The notes under the pieces are model-generated. The model searched no databases and had not been told where the DNA came from. It was given only the letters and a program-made list of their open reading frames with translations. Below are positions 36,857-45,912 of a DNA stretch of 64,000 bases, one piece after another. The DNA is from Bradyrhizobium diazoefficiens USDA 110 (GTDB lineage: Bacteria; Pseudomonadota; Alphaproteobacteria; Rhizobiales; Xanthobacteraceae). The first letter of the stretch is position 1; every line of letters starts with the position of its first letter. The position numbers were made by a program, and so were the translations under genes. The DNA lies in NCBI RefSeq assembly GCF_000011365.1, contig NC_004463.1:4016001-4080000 (forward strand), in the 5' to 3' direction.

Positions 36857-36871
36857 TGGAATCCAATTCCA
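36857..36871 (-). promoter_or_regulatory. Operator candidate 2 (inverted copy)
   Basis: TGGAATCCAATTCCA, the exact reverse complement of operator 1. The pair surrounds an A-rich segment (ATCAAAAATCGAAAAA) that could contain promoter elements for either direction. Cooperative binding of an IclR tetramer to both is a reasonable expectation. Confidence 0.75.
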
Positions 36872-36933
36872 ATTCTGATCAGCTCGTGCTAGAAGCCTCG
36901 CCGGGCGCAACGCAAATCAAAAGAGGATGCGGA

Positions 36934-37989
36934 ATGAGCAGGGTCGCCGTGGCGGTGATTGGGGCCGGCGCAATCGGACGGGCCCATTGCGAGACGATCC
37001 GCCGATCGGAGAGCTGCAGGCTCGCGGCGATCGCCGAACCTGCCGCAGCGGGAAAGACTTACGCGGAGAGCCTCGGCGTGCCCTGGTATGCGGATGCGCG
37101 CGATCTGCTGGGTATAATGAAGCCGGATGCGGCGATCATCGCCACGCCGAATGCGACCCATCGCGAGTTCGCGATCGCCTGCATCGAGCGCGGCATTGTG
37201 GCACTGGTCGAAAAGCCGATCGCGAGCACGCTCGCTGATGCGGCGGCGATCGCGGCTGCCTCGGAGCGCGCGGGCGTGGCCGTTCTGGTCGGGCACCATC
37301 GGCGGCACAATCCGATCACGCGGCGAGCCCGTTCCTTGATCGCCGAAGGCGCGCTCGGCCGCCTGACCAGCGCGACCGTGCTTGCGACCTTCTATAAGCC
37401 CGCCGATTATTTCGAGGTGGCATGGCGACGAGAGCCCGGCGGCGGGCCGGTGCTGATCAACCTCATTCACGAGATCGATCTGGTGCGCCACCTCTGCGGC
37501 GAGATCGCCTCCGTGCAGGCTGTCGTCTCCAACGCGGTGCGAGGCTTCGACGTCGAGGACAGTGCGGCGATCCTGCTCCGGCTCGCTGGTGGTGCGCTGG
37601 TGACGCTGAGCCTCAGCGACACCGCGGCAAGCCCCTGGAGCTGGGATCTCGCCAGCGGCGAGAGCCTGAACTATCCGCCGCAGCCGGCCGCGGTGCAGAC
37701 GCATTTCCTCAGCGGCACCGAAGGCGCGCTGGCGCTGCCGACGCTCGACTATTGGCACTATTCGTCGGCGAAGAGCTGGTTTGCCCCGATCTCGCGCGAC
37801 TCGGTTGGCGTCGAACGCGGCGATCCCTACCTTGCGCAGATCGATCATCTGGCGCGGGTGGTCCGTGGCAGCGAGGCGCCACTGATTACCGCCCGCGACG
37901 GCATGCTGACCCTGCGAGCCACGATGGCAGTTCACAAAGCGGCCAAAACCGGTCAGATAGTGCGGCCTGATCAGGAGATGGAATTGTGA
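36934..37989 (+). CDS. Gfo/Idh/MocA family oxidoreductase
   Basis: A 351-residue NAD(P)-dependent dehydrogenase. VAVIGAGAIGRAHC is the Rossmann loop, AALVEKPIA-type sequence (GIVALVEKPIAST) holds the conserved lysine of the EKP motif, and VLINLIHEIDLVRHLCG provides the catalytic histidine region. Substrates in the family are sugars, inositols and related polyols. ATG 36934 follows AGAGGATG; the frame open from 36829 would start inside the operator region. The gene overlaps the IclR start by four bases. Confidence 0.9.
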   Translation: MSRVAVAVIGAGAIGRAHCETIRRSESCRLAAIAEPAAAGKTYAESLGVPWYADARDLLGIMKPDAAIIATPNATHREFAIACIERGIVALVEKPIASTLADAAAIAAASERAGVAVLVGHHRRHNPITRRARSLIAEGALGRLTSATVLATFYKPADYFEVAWRREPGGGPVLINLIHEIDLVRHLCGEIASVQAVVSNAVRGFDVEDSAAILLRLAGGALVTLSLSDTAASPWSWDLASGESLNYPPQPAAVQTHFLSGTEGALALPTLDYWHYSSAKSWFAPISRDSVGVERGDPYLAQIDHLARVVRGSEAPLITARDGMLTLRATMAVHKAAKTGQIVRPDQEMEL

Positions 37990-38858
37990 ATCAGGATGCT
38001 GCCTTGATGCTGAAGAACCCGGATCCCGTCGATGCGCCCAGCGGCCTTTTGGAGCGCACGCTCGGCGTGCTCGAGCTGCTCGCGACGAATGCCCGTGGCA
38101 TGCAGTTATTCGAGATCGCCGACTCGCTGCACATTCCGCGCAGTGCCACGCACCGCGTGCTGACGAGCCTGATCGAGCATGGCTATGTCAAGCAGGAACG
38201 CGAGCAGGGCGCCTACCAGCTCACCGCCAAGATCGCCTCGCTTGCCTTCACCTTCCTCGCCGGCAGCGGCATCACCGATTTCGCCCAGCCGCTGCTGGAT
38301 CACCTGGCGCGCGAGAGCGGCGAGCTGGTACGTCTCGCCATGATCGATGGTCGCGAGCTCGTATGGGTGGCTAAGGCGCAGGGCTCGCCCGCCGGCCTGC
38401 GCTACGATCCGGACATGGGCCAAGTGGGACGGCTGTCCTGCTCGGCGAGCGGTCACGCCTGGCTGTCGTGCCTGTCGGACGAGGACGCGCGCGCGCTGGT
38501 CGAGAAGCAGGGCTATGGGCTGCGCAAGGATTATGGCCCGCGCGCGCCCGAGAGTTGGCCGGCGCTGCTGAAATATCTGCGCCAGTCCCGCAAGCGCGGC
38601 GTCAGCATCTGCGTGCAGACCTATACGCCCTGGATGAGCGCGTCCGCGGCCCCCATCCGTCATCCCAAGTCCAAGGAGGTGACCGGGGCCGTGGTAATCG
38701 CCGGTCCCCATATCCGGCTGACCGAGGAGCGCATGCTCGAGTTGGCGCCGGCGCTGCTGCAGACGGCGCAGGAGCTGTCGATGGCGACGCTCGCCTCGCC
38801 CGGTCTCTACGGCCGTGCCGCGCGGCCGGGCGAAAGCTTCTTCGGCGCTGGCAGCTGA
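37986..38858 (+). CDS. IclR family transcriptional regulator
   Basis: A 290-residue regulator starting at GTG 37986, which overlaps the preceding stop. The N-terminal winged HTH is seen in LLERTLGVLELLATNARGMQLFEIADSLHIPRSATHRVL, and the C-terminal IclR effector domain contains SCSASGHAWLSCLSDEDA. It probably controls both divergent operons through the paired dyads at 36824-36871. Effector unknown. Confidence 0.92.
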   Translation: MNQDAALMLKNPDPVDAPSGLLERTLGVLELLATNARGMQLFEIADSLHIPRSATHRVLTSLIEHGYVKQEREQGAYQLTAKIASLAFTFLAGSGITDFAQPLLDHLARESGELVRLAMIDGRELVWVAKAQGSPAGLRYDPDMGQVGRLSCSASGHAWLSCLSDEDARALVEKQGYGLRKDYGPRAPESWPALLKYLRQSRKRGVSICVQTYTPWMSASAAPIRHPKSKEVTGAVVIAGPHIRLTEERMLELAPALLQTAQELSMATLASPGLYGRAARPGESFFGAGS

Positions 38859-38879
38859 TCGGCGCGGAGACCTGACATT

Positions 38880-39773
38880 ATGCAGATTCTGATCACAGGC
38901 GGCGGCGGTTTCATCGGAGCGTGGCTGGCGCGACGGCTCGCGGGCGATGGTCATCGGCTGCGCGTGTTCGAGTCGGTCGAGCGCTCGGCGCAGTTCAACG
39001 GGATTGTCGGAGCTGCCGCCGCGTCCGTGGAGTGGCGCATCGGCGATATCGCGGATGGGCAGGCGGTGCGTGCCGCAGCCGAAGGCTGCGACGGAATTGT
39101 CCATCTCGCCGGCGTGCTGACGCCGGCCTGCAAGGCCGATCCCGTGCGCGGCGCGATGATCAACCTCGTCGGCACGTTGAACGTCTTCAACGCCGCGCAA
39201 GCGCTCGGTATCCGCCGCATCGTCTATACGAGCAGCGCCGGCGTCTACGGCCCTGACGACGAGACGACGCCGCGGCCCATTACCCATTACGGGGCATTCA
39301 AGCTCGCCTGCGAAGGCAGCGCGCGGGCCTATTGGGAGGACCATGGCATCGCCAGCATCGGCTTCCGGCCCTATATCGTCTATGGCTATGGCCGCGAAAC
39401 CGGGTTGACTGCGGGCCCATCGCTGGCCTGCCGCGCGGCCGCGCGTGGCGAGACCTATATCATTCCCTATATCGGCACGGCCGGCCTCGTGTTCGTCGAC
39501 GATGTCGTCGCGGCCTATTACGCCGCGCTTCGCCGCGAGCCTCATGGGGCGCACGTCTTCAACTTGCCGGGCGAGGTGGTTTCGAACGACGACGTCGTCG
39601 CGGCCGTGCGTGACGTCGTCCCCGATGCGAAGATTGGGATCGATGGTCCCGTGCTTCCATTCGCGGAGGACGTCGGCGAGGGCGACTTGCGGCGCGCGCT
39701 TCCCGGCTTGCCCTTGACCTCGTTGCGCGACGGCATTCGTCGCACCATCGAGCTTTACCGGGCGGCCCCATGA
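38880..39773 (+). CDS. NAD-dependent epimerase/dehydratase family protein
   Basis: A 297-residue extended SDR. ILITGGGGFIGAWLARRL is the NAD-binding loop; YTSSAGVYG supplies the serine and the active site HYGAFKLACEG carries tyrosine and lysine (Y-x3-K). Substrates include nucleotide sugars, but in catabolic clusters the family also oxidises uronates or other polyols. Plus-strand operon member with the oxidoreductase upstream and the isomerase downstream (ATGA overlap). Confidence 0.9.
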   Translation: MQILITGGGGFIGAWLARRLAGDGHRLRVFESVERSAQFNGIVGAAAASVEWRIGDIADGQAVRAAAEGCDGIVHLAGVLTPACKADPVRGAMINLVGTLNVFNAAQALGIRRIVYTSSAGVYGPDDETTPRPITHYGAFKLACEGSARAYWEDHGIASIGFRPYIVYGYGRETGLTAGPSLACRAAARGETYIIPYIGTAGLVFVDDVVAAYYAALRREPHGAHVFNLPGEVVSNDDVVAAVRDVVPDAKIGIDGPVLPFAEDVGEGDLRRALPGLPLTSLRDGIRRTIELYRAAP

Positions 39774-40600
39774 CGCTTCCGGTGCTCGGCGCCCACACTT
39801 TCGGCTTCGCGTGGGACTGCGTCGCGGAGGACGCCATCGAGCGGCTCGCCGCTGCGGGCTATCGCACCATCCAGTTGATGGCGACGCCGCCGCACTTCGA
39901 TCCCTGGGTACAGGACGCCGCGCGCACGCGGCGAATTCGCGCGCTGATCGAGCGGCATTGCCTGTCGCTCCTGGCGCTCGACCTCGCCAGCAGCGACATC
40001 AATCTCGCAAGCCCGTCGCAACACGTGGTCGATTTTGCGGTTTCGTCTTATGTGGCCACGATCGACCGCGCCGCCGAGCTCGGCGCGCGCTGGATCTGCG
40101 TCGGCTCCGGCCGCCGGCACGCGCTGCTTGCCAAGGCCAACGACCGATTGATGGTGAGTTTTCGCGACGCCTTCGCCCGCATTTACGACAAGGCGGAGCG
40201 CGCCGGCGTGCCGGTCATCCTCGAAAACCATCCGCAGGGGCTGCTCGCCAGCGCCGCGGACATCACTCGCTTTCTCGATGCCGAAGGCTATGCCGGGATG
40301 CCGGTGATCTACGATGTCGCCAATGCCGTTGCGATTGGCGAGGATCCGGTCGAGGGTCTTAGGGCGCTGTGGCCCCGTCTCGGCATCGTTCATCTATCGG
40401 ACAGTCCGAAGGGGCAGTGGCGACACGATCCGATCGGCTCGGGCGAGATCGATTTTGCGGCCATCGCTGCGCTGCTGAGGCAGCGAGCCTATGAGGGCAG
40501 GATCGTGCTCGAGATCCTGTCGGACCAGCCGCTCAAGGACATCGACGAAGGCGCCGCGATACTCAAGCGGCAGGGCCTGGCCTTTTCTCTCGCCGGCTGA
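39770..40600 (+). CDS. Sugar phosphate isomerase/epimerase family protein (second copy)
   Basis: A 276-residue AP-endonuclease-2/xylose isomerase-like TIM barrel. VILENHPQGLLA, PVIYDVANAVAIGED, IVHLSDSPKGQWRHDPIGSGEIDF and VLEILSD carry the metal-ligand Glu, Asp, His and Glu residues at the expected strands. It overlaps the epimerase gene by four bases and ends the plus-strand operon. It is only distantly similar to the copy at 26227-27057. Confidence 0.87.
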   Translation: MTLPVLGAHTFGFAWDCVAEDAIERLAAAGYRTIQLMATPPHFDPWVQDAARTRRIRALIERHCLSLLALDLASSDINLASPSQHVVDFAVSSYVATIDRAAELGARWICVGSGRRHALLAKANDRLMVSFRDAFARIYDKAERAGVPVILENHPQGLLASAADITRFLDAEGYAGMPVIYDVANAVAIGEDPVEGLRALWPRLGIVHLSDSPKGQWRHDPIGSGEIDFAAIAALLRQRAYEGRIVLEILSDQPLKDIDEGAAILKRQGLAFSLAG

Positions 40601-40615
40601 TCGCGCAATGCCGCT

Positions 40616-41503
40616 TCAGCTGGCAGCCGCGCGGGTCTCGTCGGAGAACAGCCGCTCGCGGAAGCGGCCCGGCGACAGGCCGACATTGCGGGAGAAGAAG
40701 CGGTTGAAATAGGCCGGATCGGCGTAGCCGAGTGCTGCGCCGATCTCGTTCACGGTCATGTCGGAGTAGAGCAGGTTGCGCTTGGCCTCCGTGAGCAGCC
40801 GATCATTGATCAGCGCCAGCGAGGACTTGCCTGTCGTCATCCGGCAGCAGGCGTTGAGGCGCGCGGCCGTGACGCCGAGCTTGCGCGCGTAGACATCGAG
40901 CGAGGGGTGATCGCGATAGTGCTTCTCGACCAGCTCGCGAAAGTGCATCACGGTCTCCGCCTCCCGTGCGCTGGAGATCGGACGGACACGCTCCTGCTCG
41001 AGCAGCCGGCGAACCGTTACTGCGAGCAGTTGCAGATAGGCCTTGATGGCGGTGCGGCGGCTAGGTGCCGACCAGACGAATTCGTGCTCGAGCGAGGCGA
41101 ACAGGCCGACGAGGTCGATGTCGCGGCCGATCTGTTGCGACAGGAAGCGGACCGGTACGCGAAAGCCGTCGATGAGGTTGGCATCGTCATCGAGCGCGGA
41201 TTGCAGGAAGGGCAGCGCCACGGTGATGACATAGCCGTCGGTGCCGGGTCTGAAGCGGATGGCATGGATCGTTAGCGCCGGGATGATGACCAGCGCCGGC
41301 GGCGAGACCTCCCAGCTCACGCCCTCGACCTCGATGGCGCCGCCGCCCTTGCTGATCACCAGGACCTGGTGATGGTCGGGATGCGTGTGCGTCCGGATTG
41401 TCCAATTGTGCCTGCCGCTGCGCACCGGGATCGGCTCGATATGGAGGAACGACGGTTCGACCTTCGAAGCCGCTTCCTCGTACAAAAAATAGTGCGGAAT
41501 CAT
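40616..41503 (-). CDS. AraC family transcriptional regulator
   Basis: A 295-residue regulator. The N-terminal cupin sensor includes IRTHTHPDHHQVLVISKGGG; the C-terminal double HTH shows LDVYARKLGVTAARLNACCR and MTVNEIGAALGYADPAYFNRFFSRNVGLSPGRFRE. This is the PobR/HpaA-like arrangement often controlling aromatic-acid catabolism. ATG 41503 is preferred (GAGGGAA upstream); the frame from 41551 lacks support. It is divergent from the third flavoprotein gene and is the natural regulator of that plus-strand operon. Confidence 0.9.
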   Translation of the reverse strand: MIPHYFLYEEAASKVEPSFLHIEPIPVRSGRHNWTIRTHTHPDHHQVLVISKGGGAIEVEGVSWEVSPPALVIIPALTIHAIRFRPGTDGYVITVALPFLQSALDDDANLIDGFRVPVRFLSQQIGRDIDLVGLFASLEHEFVWSAPSRRTAIKAYLQLLAVTVRRLLEQERVRPISSAREAETVMHFRELVEKHYRDHPSLDVYARKLGVTAARLNACCRMTTGKSSLALINDRLLTEAKRNLLYSDMTVNEIGAALGYADPAYFNRFFSRNVGLSPGRFRERLFSDETRAAAS

Positions 41504-41685
41504 GCTTGCGGTTCCCTCCGCGGCAGTGGCGGTTAGTTCCGGTCGCTGCACTGCACTTATGAAAAGTACAATACAAAAAGAGTTTCGTCCATTGGCGGCG
41601 CCCGCGGTCGCGCCTATCGAGAATACGAGCCGTCGTCAGACCCAAACAAAGCAACGGCGCGGCGAGACCACGGGAGGAAACGGCA

Positions 41686-43389
41686 ATGTCAGGACAAGCG
41701 CGTGATTTGTCGTGCGACGTGCTGGTCGTGGGCTCGGGCGCCGGCGGATTGTCCGCCGCGATCACGGCCCGGAAGTGCGGGCTCGACGTGATCATCGTCG
41801 AGAAGGACGAGTACTTCGGCGGCACCACGGCTTTTTCCGGCGGCGTGCTGTGGATTCCCGGAAATCGCCATGCGCGCGATGCGGGCGTCACGGACAGCCG
41901 CGACGCGGCGCGCACCTATCTCAAGCACGAGACCGGCCATCATTTCGACGATGCGGCGATCGATGCCTTTCTCGATGTCGGCCCGCGCATGCTCGATTTC
42001 TTCGAGAAGGAGACCGAAGCGAAATTCGTGCTGTCGGCCTATCCCGACTATCATCCGGACGTCGAGGGCGGCACCAAGCTCGGCCGCTCGGTGACCGCGG
42101 CGCCCTACGACGCCAGCGGGCTCGGCACGGAGATCCGCCGGCTGCGGCCGCCGCTCGAGACCATCACCTTCATCGGCATGATGTTCAACTCGTCCAATGA
42201 CGAGCTGAAGCATTTCTTCCGCGTCACGAGTTCGCTCGCTTCGGCAATCTACGTGGCCCGGCGGCTTGCCAGCCACCTCTGGGATCTCGCCCGCTATCGC
42301 CGCGGGGTCAAGATCACCAGCGGCAATGCGCTGGCGGCGCGGCTTGCGAGGACCGTCTTCGATCTCGGGATTCCGCTGCTCACGGCAACGCCCGCGCAAC
42401 GGCTGATCAGCCGGAACGGCGCCATCGCGGGCGCGATCGTCGGCGATACGCAGGGCGAGTACGCGATCACGGCGCGCCGCGCAGTGGTGCTGGCGAGCGG
42501 CGGTTTTCCGCACGATCAGGCGCGCATTGCGCGCGCCTATCCGCATCTTGCCCGAGGTGGCGAACATTTGTCGCCGACACCTGCGGCCAACACCGGCGAC
42601 GGCATCCGCATGGCAGAGGTGGCCGGCGGCAGCTGCGACATCCGCTTTCCGAGTGCGGCGGCGTGGATGCCGGTGTCGCGCGTGCCGCTCGGCAATCGCA
42701 CCGGCGTGTTTCCGCATCTCGTGGACCGCTACAAGCCCGGTGTGATCGCGGTGAACAGGCAAGGGCGGCGCTTCACCAACGAGTCCGAGTCCTACCACGA
42801 CGTCGGCGCCGCGATGATCGCCAATGGCGCCGGCGGTAGGGAGACCGCGGCCTGGCTGATCTGCGATCACGCCACGATCCGCAAGTACGGCCTCGGCTAT
42901 GCCAAGCCTGCACCAGTGCCGCTCGGACCCTTCGTGCGCAACGGCTATCTGAGCCGCGGCGCGACGCTGCGCGAGCTGGCCGCTGCGACGGGCATCGAGG
43001 CCGACGGTCTGGAAGCAACGGTGCGCGAGTACAATGAAGGCGCGGTCCATGGCATTGACCGCGCGTTCAAGCGCGGCTCGACGGCCTTCAACCGCTATCT
43101 CGGCGACGCCGAGCACAAGCCAAACCCGAACGTGGCCCCGATCGGCACCGGGCCGTACTACGCGCTGAAGCTCATCATGGGCGATCTCGGCACATTCGAC
43201 GGTCTGACTACCGACCTGGTCGGTCGCGTGGTGCGCCACGACGGTACGGCGATCGCCGGACTCTATGCCGTCGGCAATGATCGTGCCTCGATCATGGGCG
43301 GCAACTATCCTGGTGCCGGCATCACGCTCGGGCCGATCATGACCTTCGGTTACATCACCGGCCGTCATCTGGCTGGCCAGCAAGCCTGA
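41686..43389 (+). CDS. FAD-dependent oxidoreductase, KstD-like (third copy)
   Basis: A 567-residue flavoprotein. DVLVVGSGAGGLSAAITARK is the FAD loop, YFGGTTAFSGGVLWIPGN follows, and LYAVGNDRASIMGGNYPGAG lies near the C-terminus. Closest in visible motifs to the copy at 27700-29427. GGGAGGAAAC upstream supports ATG 41686. First gene of the AraC-associated operon with a binding protein, NIPSNAP protein and two SDRs. Confidence 0.9.
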   Translation: MSGQARDLSCDVLVVGSGAGGLSAAITARKCGLDVIIVEKDEYFGGTTAFSGGVLWIPGNRHARDAGVTDSRDAARTYLKHETGHHFDDAAIDAFLDVGPRMLDFFEKETEAKFVLSAYPDYHPDVEGGTKLGRSVTAAPYDASGLGTEIRRLRPPLETITFIGMMFNSSNDELKHFFRVTSSLASAIYVARRLASHLWDLARYRRGVKITSGNALAARLARTVFDLGIPLLTATPAQRLISRNGAIAGAIVGDTQGEYAITARRAVVLASGGFPHDQARIARAYPHLARGGEHLSPTPAANTGDGIRMAEVAGGSCDIRFPSAAAWMPVSRVPLGNRTGVFPHLVDRYKPGVIAVNRQGRRFTNESESYHDVGAAMIANGAGGRETAAWLICDHATIRKYGLGYAKPAPVPLGPFVRNGYLSRGATLRELAAATGIEADGLEATVREYNEGAVHGIDRAFKRGSTAFNRYLGDAEHKPNPNVAPIGTGPYYALKLIMGDLGTFDGLTTDLVGRVVRHDGTAIAGLYAVGNDRASIMGGNYPGAGITLGPIMTFGYITGRHLAGQQA

Positions 43390-43457
43390 TCGACACCATC
43401 CAAACGGGATCAACAACGGTCCATGCCGGAAGGCAGGGCAGGTGAGGAAGAAACGAC

Positions 43458-44690
43458 ATGACCATGACACGCCGCAGTTTCGTCGGTGCCGGCCTCGCCA
43501 CGGCGTTGGCGCCGCGCCTCGCCCGGGCGCAGTCCGACAACACGATCCGCATCGGCGTGATCACCGACATGTCCGGCATCTATCGCGACGTGTCGGGGCC
43601 CACGACAGTCGCCTGCGCACAGCAGGCGGCTGCCGAATTCATGGCGGCCAACCCTTCCATCAAGGTCGAGATCCTGGTCGCCGACCATCAGAACAAGGCC
43701 GACGTCGGCCTTGCGATCATCCGCAAATGGTTCGATCAGGATGGCGTCGACGTGATCGAGAATGTCGGCAACTCCTCGATCGCGCTCGGCGCCAAATACT
43801 TGATCGAGGACAAGAACAAGGTTGCCTTGATCACCACCGCCGGATCGTCGGACCTGACCGGCAAGAGCTGCAGCGCCAACCTCGTGCACTGGTCCTGGGA
43901 TTCCTGGTGCCTCGCCCATTCGACGGCGACCTCGCTCGTGCGCACCGGCGGCTCGAAATGGTTTTTCCTCACCGCCGACTATGCGTTCGGCCATGCTGCC
44001 GAGGCGGACGCGGCGAAATTCGTTAAGGCGGCCGGCGGCACCGTGCTCGGCTCGGTCCGCTATCCCTTCGGGTCGACCTCGGACTTCTCGTCCTTCCTGC
44101 TGCAGGCTCAGTCGAGCGGCGCGAATGTGATCGCCTTTGCCAATTCCGGCAATGAGCTGATCAACTGTCTGAAGCAGGCCCAGGAGTTCGGTCTGGACCA
44201 GGGCGGCGCGCGCATGGCGGCGCTGGTCGGCTATGTTACCGACGTCATCGGCATGGGCCTGTCGACGGCCAAGGGCCTGTCGCTCACCGAGACCTTCTAC
44301 TGGGATCTCAACGAGCGAACGCGCGCCTTCATGAACCGGGTGAAGCCGCGCCTGGCAGCAAACGTCTATCCCAACATGAGCCAGGCCGGCGACTACGCTT
44401 GCGTGCTGCACTACCTCAAGGCGGTGAAGGAGCTCGGCGCCGAGCAGGCCAAGCGCAACGGGCGCGAGGTCGTCGAGCTGATGAAGAAGATGCCGACCGA
44501 CGACGACTGCTTCGGTCAGGGCATGATCCGCGCCGACGGGCGCAAGATCCATCCGGCCTATCTCTTCGAGGTGAAGAAGCCCGCGGAGAGCACGTCGACC
44601 GGCGACGTCTACAAGCTGGTCTCGACGCTGAGCGCAACCGAGGCGTTCCGGCCCCTCGACGAGGGTAGTTGCGCGCTCGTGCGCAGCTGA
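43458..44690 (+). CDS. Periplasmic substrate-binding protein, LivK-like (second copy)
   Basis: A 410-residue type-1 binding protein with a Tat-like signal (MTMTRRSFVGAGLATALAPRLARAQS). IRIGVITDMSGIYRDVSGP opens the mature protein, and WFFLTADYAFGHA parallels WYLLTASYAFGQD in the first copy. No permease or ATPase genes accompany it, so it may feed the single LivH/LivM-G-F importer at 31998-35395 with a related ligand. Confidence 0.9.
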   Translation: MTMTRRSFVGAGLATALAPRLARAQSDNTIRIGVITDMSGIYRDVSGPTTVACAQQAAAEFMAANPSIKVEILVADHQNKADVGLAIIRKWFDQDGVDVIENVGNSSIALGAKYLIEDKNKVALITTAGSSDLTGKSCSANLVHWSWDSWCLAHSTATSLVRTGGSKWFFLTADYAFGHAAEADAAKFVKAAGGTVLGSVRYPFGSTSDFSSFLLQAQSSGANVIAFANSGNELINCLKQAQEFGLDQGGARMAALVGYVTDVIGMGLSTAKGLSLTETFYWDLNERTRAFMNRVKPRLAANVYPNMSQAGDYACVLHYLKAVKELGAEQAKRNGREVVELMKKMPTDDDCFGQGMIRADGRKIHPAYLFEVKKPAESTSTGDVYKLVSTLSATEAFRPLDEGSCALVRS

Positions 44691-44714
44691 GAGAGCCAAC
44701 CGGGAGATCCTCCG

Positions 44715-45053
44715 ATGACCGAGCAAGCCATTGTCGACCTGCGTGTCTACACCATCCGCCTGCGGAAGATGGCGGAGTTCATCGAGGTGTTCGACCGGCT
44801 CGCGATACCGGTCCAGCTCAAATATCTGGGGCGTCCGCTTGGCATGTTCACGAGCGCGGTCGGGCCGCTCAACCAGATCGTTCATCTCTGGGGTTTCCCC
44901 GACATGGGAGAGTTCGAGCGCCGGCACGCCGAGCGCGACAAGGATCCCGACTGGCCGGCTTACTTGCAAGCCTCAGAGCATCTCATCGTCGCGCAGGAGA
45001 ACCGGCTGATCCGCAGGATCGAGCTGCTGTCCTTGTCCGGCCTCGCCACCTGA
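44715..45053 (+). CDS. NIPSNAP family protein (single module)
   Basis: A 112-residue single ferredoxin-like module: VDLRVYTIRLRKMAEFIEVFD, then VHLWGFPDMGEFERRHAERDKDPDW. It is the common small NIPSNAP form found in catabolic operons. CCGGGAG precedes the ATG. It sits 24 bases after the binding protein and 35 before an SDR. Confidence 0.87.
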   Translation: MTEQAIVDLRVYTIRLRKMAEFIEVFDRLAIPVQLKYLGRPLGMFTSAVGPLNQIVHLWGFPDMGEFERRHAERDKDPDWPAYLQASEHLIVAQENRLIRRIELLSLSGLAT

Positions 45054-45088
45054 GGCGCCAATCGCCTTTCCAACCTTGGAAGCCCCGC

Positions 45089-45883
45089 ATGGCATGGATC
45101 AATCTTTCCGCGAAAGTTGCCGTCGTCACGGGCGGTGGTGCGGGCATCGGGCGCGGCATTGCGCTCGGCCTTTCGGCGGTTGGCGCGACCGTCGTCGTGC
45201 TCGACCGCGACGAGGCCGGCGCGGCTGTCGCGGCGGAGATTAGCGCAAGCGGTGGCCGCGCGGAGTTCCTAGCCTGCGATGTCACCCGCGATGACAGCGT
45301 CGCGCGCGCCGCCGGCGAGGTGGCGGCGAAAGTCGGCGAAGCCACAATCCTCGTCAACAATGCTGGCACGATGTTGCCGGGCGGGCTCGACACCACGAGC
45401 ATGGCGGATTGGGACCGCATTCTGTCATTGAACCTGACCGGTTACCTGCGCTGCGCGCGGGCCTTCGGAGAGCCGATGCTGGCGCGCGGCGCAGGCGCCA
45501 TCGTCCATGTCGCATCGATCTCGGCCTCATTTCCGCAGAGCTACAGCGGCGCCTACAGCGTGAGCAAGGCCGGCGTGGCCGTGCTGTCCCGCCAGCTCGC
45601 GGTCGAATGGGGACCGCGCGGCGTACGCAGCAACGTCGTCAGCCCGGGCATGATCCGCACGCCGATGACCGAGGCCATCTATCAGACCCAGGGCGTGTAC
45701 GAGGCGCGGCGGGCGTTGGTGCCGGCACGGCGCATCGGCCGCCCCGAGGACATCGCCGATGCGGTAGTCTTCCTCGCGAGCGAGCGCGCGAGCTACATCA
45801 CCGGTGAGGAGATCGTCGTGGACGGTGGCTTCACCCGGACGCTGATGGGCACGATTCCGCGCCCGGGCTTCGAGAAGAGCTGA
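45089..45883 (+). CDS. SDR family oxidoreductase
   Basis: A 264-residue short-chain dehydrogenase. GGGAGIGRG is the cofactor loop, VVLDRDE indicates NAD preference, NNAG and the active site YSVSK are present, and NVVSPGMIRTPM follows. A longer frame runs back to 44669 through the NIPSNAP gene and is rejected. The family members in this module could oxidise successive hydroxyl groups. Confidence 0.91.
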   Translation: MAWINLSAKVAVVTGGGAGIGRGIALGLSAVGATVVVLDRDEAGAAVAAEISASGGRAEFLACDVTRDDSVARAAGEVAAKVGEATILVNNAGTMLPGGLDTTSMADWDRILSLNLTGYLRCARAFGEPMLARGAGAIVHVASISASFPQSYSGAYSVSKAGVAVLSRQLAVEWGPRGVRSNVVSPGMIRTPMTEAIYQTQGVYEARRALVPARRIGRPEDIADAVVFLASERASYITGEEIVVDGGFTRTLMGTIPRPGFEKS

Positions 45884-45912
45884 GCTCGGCAAATCGGGTC
45901 GAACGGGAGGGT

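Noticed and set aside
38106..39554. Minus-strand open frame of 482 codons
   Set aside because: Antisense to the IclR and epimerase genes, which have firm motifs and overlapping start/stop signals.
41689..43470. Minus-strand open frame of 593 codons
   Set aside because: Antisense shadow of the third KstD-like flavoprotein; Arg/His/Ala-rich without motifs.
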